From positions 5,270,001 through 5,334,000 of the forward strand of contig NZ_JAGKQQ010000001.1 in the NCBI RefSeq assembly GCF_017939745.1: 64,000 nucleotides of DNA. Direction: 5' to 3'. Positions 16,615 through 25,302 of this stretch are shown here, piece by piece; position 1 is the first letter of the stretch; each line of letters opens with the position of its first letter. The notes under the pieces were generated by a model. It worked only from the letters and a program-made list of their open reading frames with translations. It did no database searches and was not told where the DNA came from. This DNA is from Gemmata palustris. GTDB taxonomy: Bacteria > Planctomycetota > Planctomycetia > Gemmatales > Gemmataceae. The translations under genes and the position numbers were made by a program.

Positions 16615-19600
16615 TCACGCCTTCACGAGAATCGCGCCCTCGCCGTTGCGGAGCGTTATCGACGTGACGAACTGGCCCAGCGTGCCGTTCGAGTTCACGA
16701 CCCGATAGGTGCCGTTCAGTTGGTGCGTCGTCGCGGTGTTGTCCGCGGTCGTGCCCTCGCCCTTGCCCTGCGCATAGGAGAGGGGCTTGTACAGCACCAG
16801 AGCGTTCTCGTACTCGCGCGAGAACACCTGGTACGTGAGGTTGGCGTTCGCCGGGTCTTTGCCCGTCGCGAACGTCTTCATCGCCCCCACCGGGGCGCCG
16901 ACGTCCACGTTCACGGCCGGGGACCAGTGCTCCGTCCACGAGGTCGAGGGGCTGTCGCCGCCGAAGAACATCAGGAACGTCCGGTCCGGGTCGCCGACCA
17001 TGTAGTAGTAGGCGAGCGTCGAGAGCTGCGTGCGCCCGTCGATCCGGCTCCCCCCCTCGGGGCTGCTGTCGATCACGAGGTACGGGTCGCCGGACGCGGT
17101 CAGGCGCCGGTTGATGAGCGCGACCGCGTCGCCCACTTCGGACCAGTTGGCACTCATCGGGCGGATCAGGAACTCCTCGAACGACCCGGCCGAGTTCGCG
17201 ACGATCGGGTCCGCGGTCGTCGCACCACCGGCCGTGTTCGCCAGCACCCACTTCGGGCCGATCGCGCGGGACACGGCGTTCATCAGGGCGCCGGAGTCCT
17301 CGCTGAACGTTCCGGTCGGTTCCAGGACGCTGACACCGGGGAACGGGAGTTTGCCGGTCGCGTTGTCCATGAAGATGCCGTCGGCGGTCGGGTACGTGGT
17401 CAGCAGCCGCTGGTGGTAGTCGGCGGCCCAGTGGCGCACCGCCGCGGACGACGGGTTCGTGACGTACCGCATCTGTCCGTAGTACGGGTAGAACAGACGC
17501 GACTCGTACACGAACCGCGCGTCCATCCCGGCCTGCCGGTTGGCGTACTCGGTGTCGCTCAGGTACCCGTCGTGGTTCGCATCGGCGGAGTAGTCGAACG
17601 CGGGGACGGTGCCGGACTGCCCGCCGTTCGCGTTCACGTAGTCCCGGCCGAAGATGGTAGACAGTTCCGCGCCGCCCGCGGCGGTCCCACTCGTGACGCG
17701 GAACCGGACTGAGAAGAGCCGGGCGCCGCCCGGGGTCATCGCGGCGGCCACCCAGTCGCTCGGCGGGTCGAAGGTGATCTGCCCCGAGGTCTTCAGCCCG
17801 CCGGTGCCGTCCTGCTTCAGGGTGAGCGTCTTCCACGCGGTCGGGTTGCCGTTCGCGTCCACCGCGGTCGCGTACTCCCACGTCCCGTCCCACCCGGCCG
17901 CGGCACCGCGGGCGAGGGTGATGTTCATCTCGCGGAACTTCTCCACGAACCCGACCGCGGTGGACGTGCCGGCGGCGCCGAACTGCACGTTGGACGAGCG
18001 CCCGCCGCGCGCCGCGGAGGTCACGTCCGTCGGGGCGCCGGTGCCGGTCAATTGGTACACGCCCCAGAACCAGGTCACCGGCTGCGACGACGGGCTCGCG
18101 CCCTGGAACGCGGTCGCCTTCGTCACGTGGTAGAACGCGAGCTCGCGCGACGCCCCGGTGCGGTCCGCGTACTGGAGCCAGTCGGTGAGCAGCCCCTGGT
18201 AGAGGTTGCTCACGTTGCTGTAAATGAGCTGCGGGGTGTCCGGCGAGGCGCCGTTGATCGTGTTCAGGTAGCTCGGGTTCGGGATCACGAGGTCGACGCT
18301 GTTCTGGAGCAGGTACTGCTCGAACGCATTACCGACGGGCGTGCCGCTGTACGCGAGTTGCGCGATGCGGATGTAGTCGTAGTGCTTGGGGATCGACGGG
18401 GTCGGTAGCGGGTCCATGTTCGGGTTGGACACCGTGAACGTGAAGTCCTTCTCGACGACGTTCCCCGCCTGGTCGAACACGCGCACGACGAGCGTGTACG
18501 TGCCGTTCACCACGGTGGTGCTGTCGAACGTCCACTCGGCCGGCGCGGTCGCGGAGATCGCCCGCACCACGTTGTTCAGACGGAACTCGATGCGGTTGAA
18601 GTCTCCGGTGACGGTCGCGCGGAAGGTGACCTCGCCCGTCACGTTCCCGGTCCCGCTCACGCGCGTCACGTCGACCTGCGGACCGCTCGCCGCGCCGATC
18701 GGCTTCGCCTCGAAGTCGTCGACCGTCAGGACACCGGAGAACGCGGCCTTGCGCCCGATCCCGGCCTTCCCGCCGCCGGAGATACTCGAATCACTGAGCG
18801 CCAGAGCGAAGTCCGGGCTGTCGGCCCACGTGCCGTTCGGCGTGAGCCACTGCCGCGTGTCCGTGCGGTACAGTTGCACCCGCAGTTGGTTGCCCTCGAC
18901 GGTGAGGCGCGCCCGCACCCACTGCCCGCTGAGGTACGCGGACGACTTGACCGACGCGAGCACCGTTTCGGTGCCGTTGACCACCTTCACGAGCTTGGCT
19001 TCCAGCCCGCGCGTGAGTGTCAGCGCGTAGTAAGTCGGTGTGGAGCCCTGGACGTTCGTCCCGCGTGCGAACACCTGCGCGGGAATGAGGCTGTCCAGGT
19101 AGATCGCGGCGGACACGTCCACGTCGGCCGGTAGGTCGGTGCCCGACCACGCCCGGGCCGTCGTGCTTGAGAGCCCGGTCGAGGCGAAGCCGTTATCCGG
19201 GCTGAGGGCGCGGGTGGGCGCCGCTTTGAAGCCGCCCGTGGAATCGGAGCCCCAACTGCTCCACCCGGTCGGAGCGGCGCCGACCGCGGTGGTGTCGAAC
19301 GACTCCACGACGCTCCCGCTCTGTGCGGGCGGAGGGGAGGTGCTGAACCCCGAGAAGTCATCGAGCTGAACCGCGCCGTAGTAGAGGCCGTTCCGCCCGA
19401 CCCCGACCTTGCCGCTCCCGGTCAGGGTAGTCGTGGTAGAGATCACACTCGTTTGCGCGGTCTGCCACGTTCCGGTAGACGAGAGGTACTGGCCGGTGTC
19501 CTGGCGCGTGACCTGGACCTTCACGCTGCTGCCTTCCGGTACCAGCGAGACGCGGACCCATTGGCCCGAGAGGTACGCGGAACTCGGCGAGGCGACCGTG

Positions 19601-20022
19601 CCCAGTACCCGCGTGTTCGCACCGTTGACTTCCAGTAGTTGCACCTTCAACCCGCGCGTGACGACCGCCGCGAGGTAGCTGCGGTCACTCGAATCGAGGT
19701 TGGTACCGCGGGCGAAGACGTACACCGGGACGAGCGAATCGATCTTGAGCGAGACCTCGGCCCCGGTGTCGGCGGGGAGCGTGTCCGGGTACCACGTCAT
19801 CGCGGACGTGCGGCTTCCGGTGCTGGACACGAGGCCGATGGAACCGTCCGCGCCCTGCCCGGTCGAACTCGTGAACGCGGTGGTCCCGTCGCTCGCCCAC
19901 GACGTCCACCCGGTCGGAAGGGCCGGGGGAGTCAGAGCGTTGAACGTTTCGGTGAAGAGGGGCGCGGGATTTTCGCGGGCTTCGAGTGTTTCAAACGAAA
20001 GGTACGTGCGCGGTTGTGACAT
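16615..20022 (-). CDS. Large surface protein: two LamG-like repeats, Ig-like domain, putative glycosyl hydrolase
   Basis: The 1135-residue protein begins MSQPRTYLSFETLEARENPA, a motif at the start of many huge planctomycete surface proteins. Two related repeats of about 210 residues follow (about 20-230 and 235-450), each with TGW-SWxSD, SSAYLSGQWVR and GKVG/AGIGR segments, like concanavalin A-type jelly rolls. An Ig-like or cadherin-like domain comes next (about 455-545, TYTLVVRVFDQAGNVVEKDF). The C-terminal half resembles the putative glycosyl hydrolase group GHL15: HYDYIRIAQLAY, ADGIFMDNATG and WVLANTAGG. It includes an EF-hand-like loop, DANHDGYLSDTEY. A role in binding and cleaving extracellular polysaccharide is inferred. 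It is transcribed towards the 16525 hairpin. Confidence 0.75.
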   Translation of the reverse strand: MSQPRTYLSFETLEARENPAPLFTETFNALTPPALPTGWTSWASDGTTAFTSSTGQGADGSIGLVSSTGSRTSAMTWYPDTLPADTGAEVSLKIDSLVPVYVFARGTNLDSSDRSYLAAVVTRGLKVQLLEVNGANTRVLGTVASPSSAYLSGQWVRVSLVPEGSSVKVQVTRQDTGQYLSSTGTWQTAQTSVISTTTTLTGSGKVGVGRNGLYYGAVQLDDFSGFSTSPPPAQSGSVVESFDTTAVGAAPTGWSSWGSDSTGGFKAAPTRALSPDNGFASTGLSSTTARAWSGTDLPADVDVSAAIYLDSLIPAQVFARGTNVQGSTPTYYALTLTRGLEAKLVKVVNGTETVLASVKSSAYLSGQWVRARLTVEGNQLRVQLYRTDTRQWLTPNGTWADSPDFALALSDSSISGGGKAGIGRKAAFSGVLTVDDFEAKPIGAASGPQVDVTRVSGTGNVTGEVTFRATVTGDFNRIEFRLNNVVRAISATAPAEWTFDSTTVVNGTYTLVVRVFDQAGNVVEKDFTFTVSNPNMDPLPTPSIPKHYDYIRIAQLAYSGTPVGNAFEQYLLQNSVDLVIPNPSYLNTINGASPDTPQLIYSNVSNLYQGLLTDWLQYADRTGASRELAFYHVTKATAFQGASPSSQPVTWFWGVYQLTGTGAPTDVTSAARGGRSSNVQFGAAGTSTAVGFVEKFREMNITLARGAAAGWDGTWEYATAVDANGNPTAWKTLTLKQDGTGGLKTSGQITFDPPSDWVAAAMTPGGARLFSVRFRVTSGTAAGGAELSTIFGRDYVNANGGQSGTVPAFDYSADANHDGYLSDTEYANRQAGMDARFVYESRLFYPYYGQMRYVTNPSSAAVRHWAADYHQRLLTTYPTADGIFMDNATGKLPFPGVSVLEPTGTFSEDSGALMNAVSRAIGPKWVLANTAGGATTADPIVANSAGSFEEFLIRPMSANWSEVGDAVALINRRLTASGDPYLVIDSSPEGGSRIDGRTQLSTLAYYYMVGDPDRTFLMFFGGDSPSTSWTEHWSPAVNVDVGAPVGAMKTFATGKDPANANLTYQVFSREYENALVLYKPLSYAQGKGEGTTADNTATTHQLNGTYRVVNSNGTLGQFVTSITLRNGEGAILVKA

Positions 20023-20377
20023 GGCGCGGCGTTGCTCCTCAACGTTGTGTGTCAGCCCGCGAACGGGTCGGCCTGAGGGCGCCTACTAGCGCGCGATCCG
20101 GGCCGTTCGTGACCGTGGTCGTGTTGTCTCCGCTAAACTCGGCAGCCGGTTGAGGCGGCGGAGAAGAATTGCGCGCGCGATGCGCGAAACCGAGTGGATT
20201 TGCGCCGTTACCGCACCGAGGACGGGCGCGACACGCACGACGCGAACGGTTTCACATGGGAAGTGATGCGGGCAGGGGCAGATGCGCGGGCGAATTTAGT
20301 CTCCAACCCCTTTGATGATGAGAGGGGCGGAACCGACCTCCCTGCCCCTCCCCAAAGGGAAGGGGGAGAAGAAAGAC

Positions 20378-20501
20378 AACCTACCCCCCGGCCCCCGCCC
20401 TAAAGGGAAGGGGAGAAAGAACGATCATCGCACAACCCTAACCTCTGCGGTTTCATGTGCCTGCTCCCCTTCCCTTTAGGGAGGGGGCCGGGGGGTAGGT
20501 T
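20378..20501. repeat. Palindromic element, intergenic copy
   Basis: Two 38-base arms (20378-20415 and 20464-20501) are inverted copies with one mismatch and a 48-base spacer. Each arm starts aacctaccccccggccccc and contains the small palindrome ccctaaaggg. A partial extra copy of the arm core lies just upstream at 20341-20370. The element starts 9 bases past the pyruvate kinase stop. It belongs to the same family as the elements at 41180-41363 and 46857-46985, which are inside genes. The remainder of the 20023-20377 gap shows no gene. Confidence 0.9.
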
Positions 20502-20509
20502 CTTCGCGC

Positions 20510-21949
20510 TTACGGCTCGCTGGACGTGCCGCCTTCGCCGACGCGGACGACGCGGACGGTGGGGAACCGCGGGCCGCCCGCGATCGGGTGCCCGGCGAGG
20601 ATCACGACGCGCTCACCCGCCGCCACCGTCCCGGCCTCGAACGCATCCTGGACCGCGGTGGCCATGCGATCGCCGCCGGGCGCAACCGGCGTCATGCGCA
20701 CGGGCGTGATTCCCCACACGAGCGCAAGGCGCTGCAGCACCGCGTCCGTGGGCGCGACCGCCACGACACTCGCCCACGGACGGTTCCGCGCGGCCAGCCG
20801 CGCCGTGCGCCCCGAGAGCGTCGGCGTCACGATCGCGGCCGCGTTCACCTCGTCCGCGAGCGAGCACGCGGCCAGCGTGATGGGGTCATCGATGTCGTCG
20901 CCGACCGCGTCGTACACGGCCCCGTGGATCGAGCGCGAGTAGCGCAAATGCGATTCCGTTTCCACCGCGATGCGGTGCATGCACGCGACCGCATCGACCG
21001 GGTACGACCCGACCGCCGTTTCGCCCGAGAGCATCACGGCGTCGGTGCCGTCGAAGATCGCGTTCGCCACGTCGCTCGCCTCGGCCCGCGTCGGGCGCGG
21101 GTTGTTCCGCATCGAGTCGAGCATGTCGGTCGCGGTGATGACCGGCTTCCCCGCGGCGCGCGCCTCTGCAATCAGCGCCTTCTGTACGGTCGGGACGCGC
21201 TCCAGGGGCAGTTCGACGCCCAGGTCGCCGCGCGCCACCATGATCGCGTCGAACGCGGCCACAATCGCCCCGGCCCGACCGACCGCTTCCGGGCGCTCGA
21301 TCTTCGCGAGCACCGGGACGTTCATTCCCAGCGCGGCGCACGCCGCGCGCACTTCGTCCGCGGCTTCCGGCCCGCGCACGAACGACACCGCGACCCAGTC
21401 CACTCCGGCTCGCGCGGCGACGGCCAGGGCGGTGTGATCGCGCTCGGTGAGAGCGCCCATCGTGAGGGGCGTGTCCGGCAGGTTCAGACCCTTGTTCGGG
21501 TGGAGCGTGCCTCCCACAACGACGCGGGCCGTGACGCGCCCGTTGTTGGTTTCGCCCGCTTCCAGTTGGAGCCGCCCGTCGTCGAGGAGCATCCGGTGCC
21601 CGGGGCGCACGTCGGCGAGCATCTCCGGTTCGGTGATGACCAGATCGGACACGTCGACGGGCGCGTTCGTGAGCGAGAAGTGGACCGCGTCTCCCGCGTT
21701 CAGAAAGCGCAGTGAAGATATCTTCACGCGGAGCTTCGGCCCGGGGAGGTCGGCCAGGACCGCGGCGAACTTGCCCACGCGCAGCGCGGCCGCGCGGAAG
21801 TTCGCGACGCGCCCGATGTGCTCTTCCGGTGCGCCGTGCGAGAAGTTCACGCGGGCCACATCAACGCCGGCTCGCAGAATCGCGTCCAGCGCGTCCGGCG
21901 AATCGGTCGCCGGCCCGAGCGTGGCGACGATCTTCGTTCGGCGAGTCAT
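20510..21949 (-). CDS. pyk: Pyruvate kinase
   Basis: The 479-residue enzyme transfers phosphate from phosphoenolpyruvate to ADP in the last step of glycolysis. Visible signatures are TRRTKIVATLGPAT at the N-terminus, ARVNFSHG, LPGPKLR, VLAKIERPEAV with the catalytic Lys, IMVARGDLGVELP with metal ligands, and the PTRAEASDVANAIFDGTDAVM region. The usual TATQMLESM is TATDMLDSM here. The start at 21949 (MTRRTK) is chosen because GGAG lies 9 bases upstream; MEHCIMTRRTK is a close alternative. The C-terminal effector domain is complete. A membrane-protein gene is divergent, 60 bases away. Confidence 0.95.
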   Translation of the reverse strand: MTRRTKIVATLGPATDSPDALDAILRAGVDVARVNFSHGAPEEHIGRVANFRAAALRVGKFAAVLADLPGPKLRVKISSLRFLNAGDAVHFSLTNAPVDVSDLVITEPEMLADVRPGHRMLLDDGRLQLEAGETNNGRVTARVVVGGTLHPNKGLNLPDTPLTMGALTERDHTALAVAARAGVDWVAVSFVRGPEAADEVRAACAALGMNVPVLAKIERPEAVGRAGAIVAAFDAIMVARGDLGVELPLERVPTVQKALIAEARAAGKPVITATDMLDSMRNNPRPTRAEASDVANAIFDGTDAVMLSGETAVGSYPVDAVACMHRIAVETESHLRYSRSIHGAVYDAVGDDIDDPITLAACSLADEVNAAAIVTPTLSGRTARLAARNRPWASVVAVAPTDAVLQRLALVWGITPVRMTPVAPGGDRMATAVQDAFEAGTVAAGERVVILAGHPIAGGPRFPTVRVVRVGEGGTSSEP

Positions 21950-22009
21950 TATGCAATGCTCCATCGGGTAGACTGTGGCGCAGCGTGCGAAGGAGAGGAG
22001 AGGTGATGT

Positions 22010-22645
22010 ATGGTTGAGGCGGAACGGGTTCAATCGCGCTCGGCCCGTGAAACGGGTGCGATCGTTGTGATGTTCAGCGCCCTGACCGCCACCAACGGGG
22101 TTCTTTCGCTGTTCGGCCCCGTACAAATGAGCCCCCAGAACTCGGCGATTCAGGAAACGGCGATTGGAACGGTTCTCGGGTGGGCGACGGGCTTCCCGCT
22201 CGCGCTCGCCCGGCGCCGCGGGGAGCCGGCAACGAGTTTCGTGCGCGTCATTTACACGTGGGGCTGCGCGATGTGCGTGCTTCACATCGCGGTCGCGTTT
22301 CACCTGGCCCACGGGTGGTCGCACGAAGTCGCGTGGGAACACACGCGGGAGGTCGGAGGTTACGGCAACGGGATTTTCGTGAACTACGCTTTCGCGCTGG
22401 TGTGGTTCGCGGACGTGGTGTGGGCGTGGGTCGCGTTCGACTCGTACCTGAGTCGGGCGCGGTGGATCGGGCGCGCCGTTTACGGGTTCACAGGGTTCGT
22501 GGTGTTCAATGCCGGAGTCGTGTTCAACACCGGGTTTTCACGCGCCGTTTGCACGCTCCTCTTTATTGCCGTTGTGGTGCAGGTTTGGAAGGAATGGCGG
22601 AAAGGGACGGAACCTTTGAACCCGACTCATTCTCAAATCCCTTGA
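22010..22645 (+). CDS. Integral membrane protein of unknown function
   Basis: I do not recognise this 211-residue protein. It has about five or six hydrophobic segments (for example VIYTWGCAMCVLHIAVAF, YAFALVWFADVVWAWVAF, AVYGFTGFVVFNAGVVF, AVCTLLFIAVVVQVW). A His-rich stretch (HIAVAFHLAHGWSHEVAWEH) could bind metal or heme. The ATG follows GGAGAGGAGAGG. It is divergent from pyruvate kinase with a 60-base gap. Frame, codon bias and membrane pattern support a real gene. Confidence 0.7.
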   Translation: MVEAERVQSRSARETGAIVVMFSALTATNGVLSLFGPVQMSPQNSAIQETAIGTVLGWATGFPLALARRRGEPATSFVRVIYTWGCAMCVLHIAVAFHLAHGWSHEVAWEHTREVGGYGNGIFVNYAFALVWFADVVWAWVAFDSYLSRARWIGRAVYGFTGFVVFNAGVVFNTGFSRAVCTLLFIAVVVQVWKEWRKGTEPLNPTHSQIP

Positions 22646-22825
22646 CCCTTCACCGCGCGACCTGCCGACATCGCGCCCAGGTTGATTTTTCGGGCGGGCG
22701 CTCAATTCGCGATTCGCGCACGGTCAAAACGTGGTGAGTCGGTTGCCGCGTGGTGGGGGTGAGCTAAGGTTGTCGGTGGTTGCTCGGAGTCAACCGCCGG
22801 TTTCTGTGGCAAGCGACGGACAAGC

Positions 22826-23740
22826 GTGCAACAACCAAGTGCGACAGCCGACGACCCGCTGCCCGCGCTCATTCGTGCGCTGCGGAGCGCGAACCCGGTG
22901 GAGCGGCAGCGCGCGGCCAAGGATCTGGGGCGCCTGGGGTGGCTCGCGCGGGACGCGATGCCCGCCCTCGTCAGCGCCCTGGACGATCAAGAAGCGAAGG
23001 TGCGCGAAACCGCCGCACATGCGATCGGTGGAATGGGGCCGGAAGCCCTCGCGACGCTCGTGATGATGCTCGGCCACGGCGACAAGTACGTGCGCCGTAA
23101 CGCGGTTTGGGCGCTGGGGAAACTCGGCCCGCTCGCGCGCCCGGCCCTCGACGACCTGTGCAAGTCACTCAAAGACAACGACCCGAGAACCGCGTCCGGC
23201 GCGGCCCAGGCGCTCGGCAACATGGGCGCGGACGGTGCCGAGAGCGTTCCGCAGCTCGCGGAAGCGATGCGCGGGACGAACATCGTGCTGTGCCGACTCG
23301 CGTCCAAGGCGCTCAGTCAGATCGGGTCGCCCGCGCTCGCCACGCTCATCGCCCACCTGCAACACGCGGACCCGTTCGTGCGCGGCGAATCGGCGCTCGC
23401 GATCGGCTGGATGGGGGTCGCGGCGCGGTCCGCGGTGCCGTTCCTCGCCCGCGTGCTTCGCGGGCCGGAATGCCCCCTCACGCGCACACCGATCTCGTCA
23501 CTGACACCCACATCGATTGCGGCGGAGGACGGGAGCCAGGCGCTCACCCCCGCGCAACTGCCCGTGCCCGAAGCGGCCTCGTCGGAAATGACCTGTCGCG
23601 TGTACGCGGCGCAAGCGCTGGGGCGCATCGGGGCGCCCGCGGCGGCGGCGCTGGGGGATCTGCGGGAAGCCGCGCGCCTCTCACCGGAGCCGCTGCGCCA
23701 GGCCGCCCAACAAGCCGTCCGACAAATCCAGGGCGCGTAG
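22826..23740 (+). CDS. HEAT-repeat protein
   Basis: The 304-residue protein is built of HEAT/PBS-lyase-type helical repeats, visible as recurring VRxxAAxALGxMG units: VERQRAAKDLGRLG, VRETAAHAIGGMG, VRRNAVWALGKLG, RTASGAAQALGNMG, VRGESALAIGWMG and VYAAQALGRIG. Such repeats form protein-binding solenoids; no catalytic domain is present. A Thr/Ser/Pro-rich insert (about 215-250) breaks the array. The start is a GTG at 22826; no signal peptide is seen, so it is probably cytosolic. The partner is unknown. Confidence 0.85.
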   Translation: MQQPSATADDPLPALIRALRSANPVERQRAAKDLGRLGWLARDAMPALVSALDDQEAKVRETAAHAIGGMGPEALATLVMMLGHGDKYVRRNAVWALGKLGPLARPALDDLCKSLKDNDPRTASGAAQALGNMGADGAESVPQLAEAMRGTNIVLCRLASKALSQIGSPALATLIAHLQHADPFVRGESALAIGWMGVAARSAVPFLARVLRGPECPLTRTPISSLTPTSIAAEDGSQALTPAQLPVPEAASSEMTCRVYAAQALGRIGAPAAAALGDLREAARLSPEPLRQAAQQAVRQIQGA

Positions 23741-23750
23741 AAGAAGAAAA

Positions 23751-23770
23751 CACAGGGCTCCCGCCCTGTG
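23751..23770. terminator. Hairpin between convergent genes
   Basis: cacagggc and gccctgtg form an 8-bp stem with a 4-base loop, preceded by AAGAAGAAAA, which reads as a T-rich tail on the minus strand. It lies 10 bases after the HEAT-repeat gene and serves both converging genes. The same stem core recurs at 26357-26378. Confidence 0.7.
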
Positions 23771-23804
23771 CTTCATGACTCCCTGTGCGCTCTTCTCTTC
23801 ACAT

Positions 23805-24704
23805 CTACTTCGTTTGCTTCAACTTACTGATGGGAAGCGGCGGAGAGACCACGGATGGAAGGTCCGGCTGGAAGGGCGGGAGCGTCGGCACGAACTCCGG
23901 CACCGCGGGCACCAACACGCGCTGACTGAGCGGCGGTTCCGGCGAGTGCTTCGGCTGCGTGCTCATCGTAATCGCCGGCGTCTTCGCCATCGGCGGTTCG
24001 TCCGTCGAAGGCGCGGGCAGCGGCCCGAGGTTCAGAGCGGAGCGGATCGCGTTCCGCGGACCGGGCAGGACGTTCGGTAAGAGCACCCGCGGACCGGGTT
24101 GTGGCATCGGCTGGACCGCGACCGGGGGCAACTGAGGTACCGGTGCCGCAATCGGTTGCACTTTGAGCACAACCACCGGCACGGGCGGAGCCGGGATGAG
24201 CGCCACCACCTGGCGCGGACCGGAGGGGCTGGCGATAGGTGGTTCGATCGTCTGATTAACGGTGTTGTCTCCGTTCTTCGCGGTGCGGTACCCGCTTAAG
24301 TGGTACGCCCACAGTGCCCGCTTCGCGGCGATGCGCACCAGTGGCGACGGGTCACTGTCCACGGCCGCTTCCAGTGCCGCGCCCGCTTGCGGGGACACTT
24401 CACCCAACTGGCGGAGCGCTTCCGCCGCTTCGACGCGGACCGCGGCGGACGTGTCCTTCCGCAGTGCGACTACCAAGGCGGGTGCCACCTCCGGGCAGAT
24501 CCGCGGATCGGCCCCACCGAGTTCATCGGCCGCGATCTTCCGCTTCTTTTCGTCGGGATCGCTCTTTAACGTTTCGACCAAGGTGCGGGCCTTCGCCTCG
24601 TCCACCTTCGTCTTGCGAGCAAACAGCGCGTCGGCCCTGGCGTCTGCCGAACTGATCGCGGAAAGGGCGAACAAAAATGTGAGTGCGAACCGGGTGCGCG
24701 ACAC
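23805..24704 (-). CDS. Exported HEAT-repeat protein with proline-rich tail
   Basis: The 299-residue product has a signal peptide (MSRTRFALTFLFALSAISSADA), a short HEAT-like region (about 40-125: AARTL-type helices, VRVEAAEALRQLGEVS, VRIAAKRALW) and a long Pro/Val-rich, probably unstructured tail (about 150-299). The function is unknown; a periplasmic scaffold is possible. It is unrelated in sequence detail to the plus-strand HEAT gene that converges on it, beyond the repeat type. Confidence 0.75.
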   Translation of the reverse strand: MSRTRFALTFLFALSAISSADARADALFARKTKVDEAKARTLVETLKSDPDEKKRKIAADELGGADPRICPEVAPALVVALRKDTSAAVRVEAAEALRQLGEVSPQAGAALEAAVDSDPSPLVRIAAKRALWAYHLSGYRTAKNGDNTVNQTIEPPIASPSGPRQVVALIPAPPVPVVVLKVQPIAAPVPQLPPVAVQPMPQPGPRVLLPNVLPGPRNAIRSALNLGPLPAPSTDEPPMAKTPAITMSTQPKHSPEPPLSQRVLVPAVPEFVPTLPPFQPDLPSVVSPPLPISKLKQTK

Positions 24705-24850
24705 GAGGGGGACTCCACAAGTGGACTTCCCCGTGGGCGCGGGCTTCGAGGGAAGGTCTCAAATAGGAGATCGTCCGGGTCGCGGTTTCGTTGCGGAGGT
24801 TTTGTGAAAATGGGAGGGCGCGGGGATTTGCCGGACCGCTACGGCCGGCA

Positions 24851-24872
24851 GGCCGGTCGTAATCGACCGGTC
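24851..24872. terminator. Small intergenic hairpin
   Basis: ggccggtcg and cgaccggtc (one G-T pair) flank a 4-base loop, 46 bases past the stop of the small lipoprotein gene's neighbour region and upstream of the exported HEAT gene. It could end transcription of an unseen transcript or be part of a repeat. No gene is seen in 24705-24917. Confidence 0.35.
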
Positions 24873-24917
24873 CGCCCGATCCGTTAATCGGCACAAATCA
24901 GGTGATTGGCGAAATCG

Positions 24918-25145
24918 CTAGAACCCGCCGAGCCCACCGCCCGGACCTTGCTTGTTCCGGTCCCGGAGGTTCTCTTCTTTCTTGGGCGCGGGCGGCGCGC
25001 GGTACGTGGCCTTGTCGGGTTCGTTGTAACGCGACTCGTCCGGTGGGAGCCGGTACTCCTCCACCTTCGGGCCGTTCACGTTGTACTTGTCCTGGTAGCA
25101 CCCGGTTGCCGCGCACGCGACGACCAGGGCAAGCAACGCCCGCAT
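24918..25145 (-). CDS. Small putative lipoprotein
   Basis: A 75-residue protein starting MRALLALVVACAATGC, a lipoprotein signal with the lipid-attachment Cys at residue 16. The mature part is short, charged and tyrosine-bearing (KYNVNGPKVEEYRLPPDESRYNEPDKATYRAP), ending in a Gly-rich tail. GGGAG lies upstream of the ATG at 25145. A longer frame to 25277 would run through an inverted repeat and is unlikely. No family is recognised; similar tiny lipoproteins are common in planctomycetes. Confidence 0.7.
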   Translation of the reverse strand: MRALLALVVACAATGCYQDKYNVNGPKVEEYRLPPDESRYNEPDKATYRAPPAPKKEENLRDRNKQGPGGGLGGF

Positions 25146-25226
25146 GTCCGCTACTCCCGCGTTCGTGTTTCGGCCGGGTATAGCCGGGCGCGCCCGGGAC
25201 GCAAGGCGAAGTGCGCGGGAACGATT

Positions 25227-25295
25227 CCTGGGACCGCGGGCATCTTGCCCACAGCGAATAGCGAGACGAGCGGGCAAGATGCCCGCGGTCCCAGG
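25227..25295. repeat. Perfect 24-bp inverted repeat
   Basis: cctgggaccgcgggcatctt.. at 25227-25250 is repeated as its exact complement at 25272-25295, with a 21-base spacer. It lies 7 bases past the stop of the phosphoesterase gene on the minus strand and upstream of the lipoprotein gene, so it could form a strong terminator. It looks like a dispersed palindromic repeat, as its arms are far longer than a terminator needs. Confidence 0.85.
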
Positions 25296-25302
25296 GCAAG
25301 AA

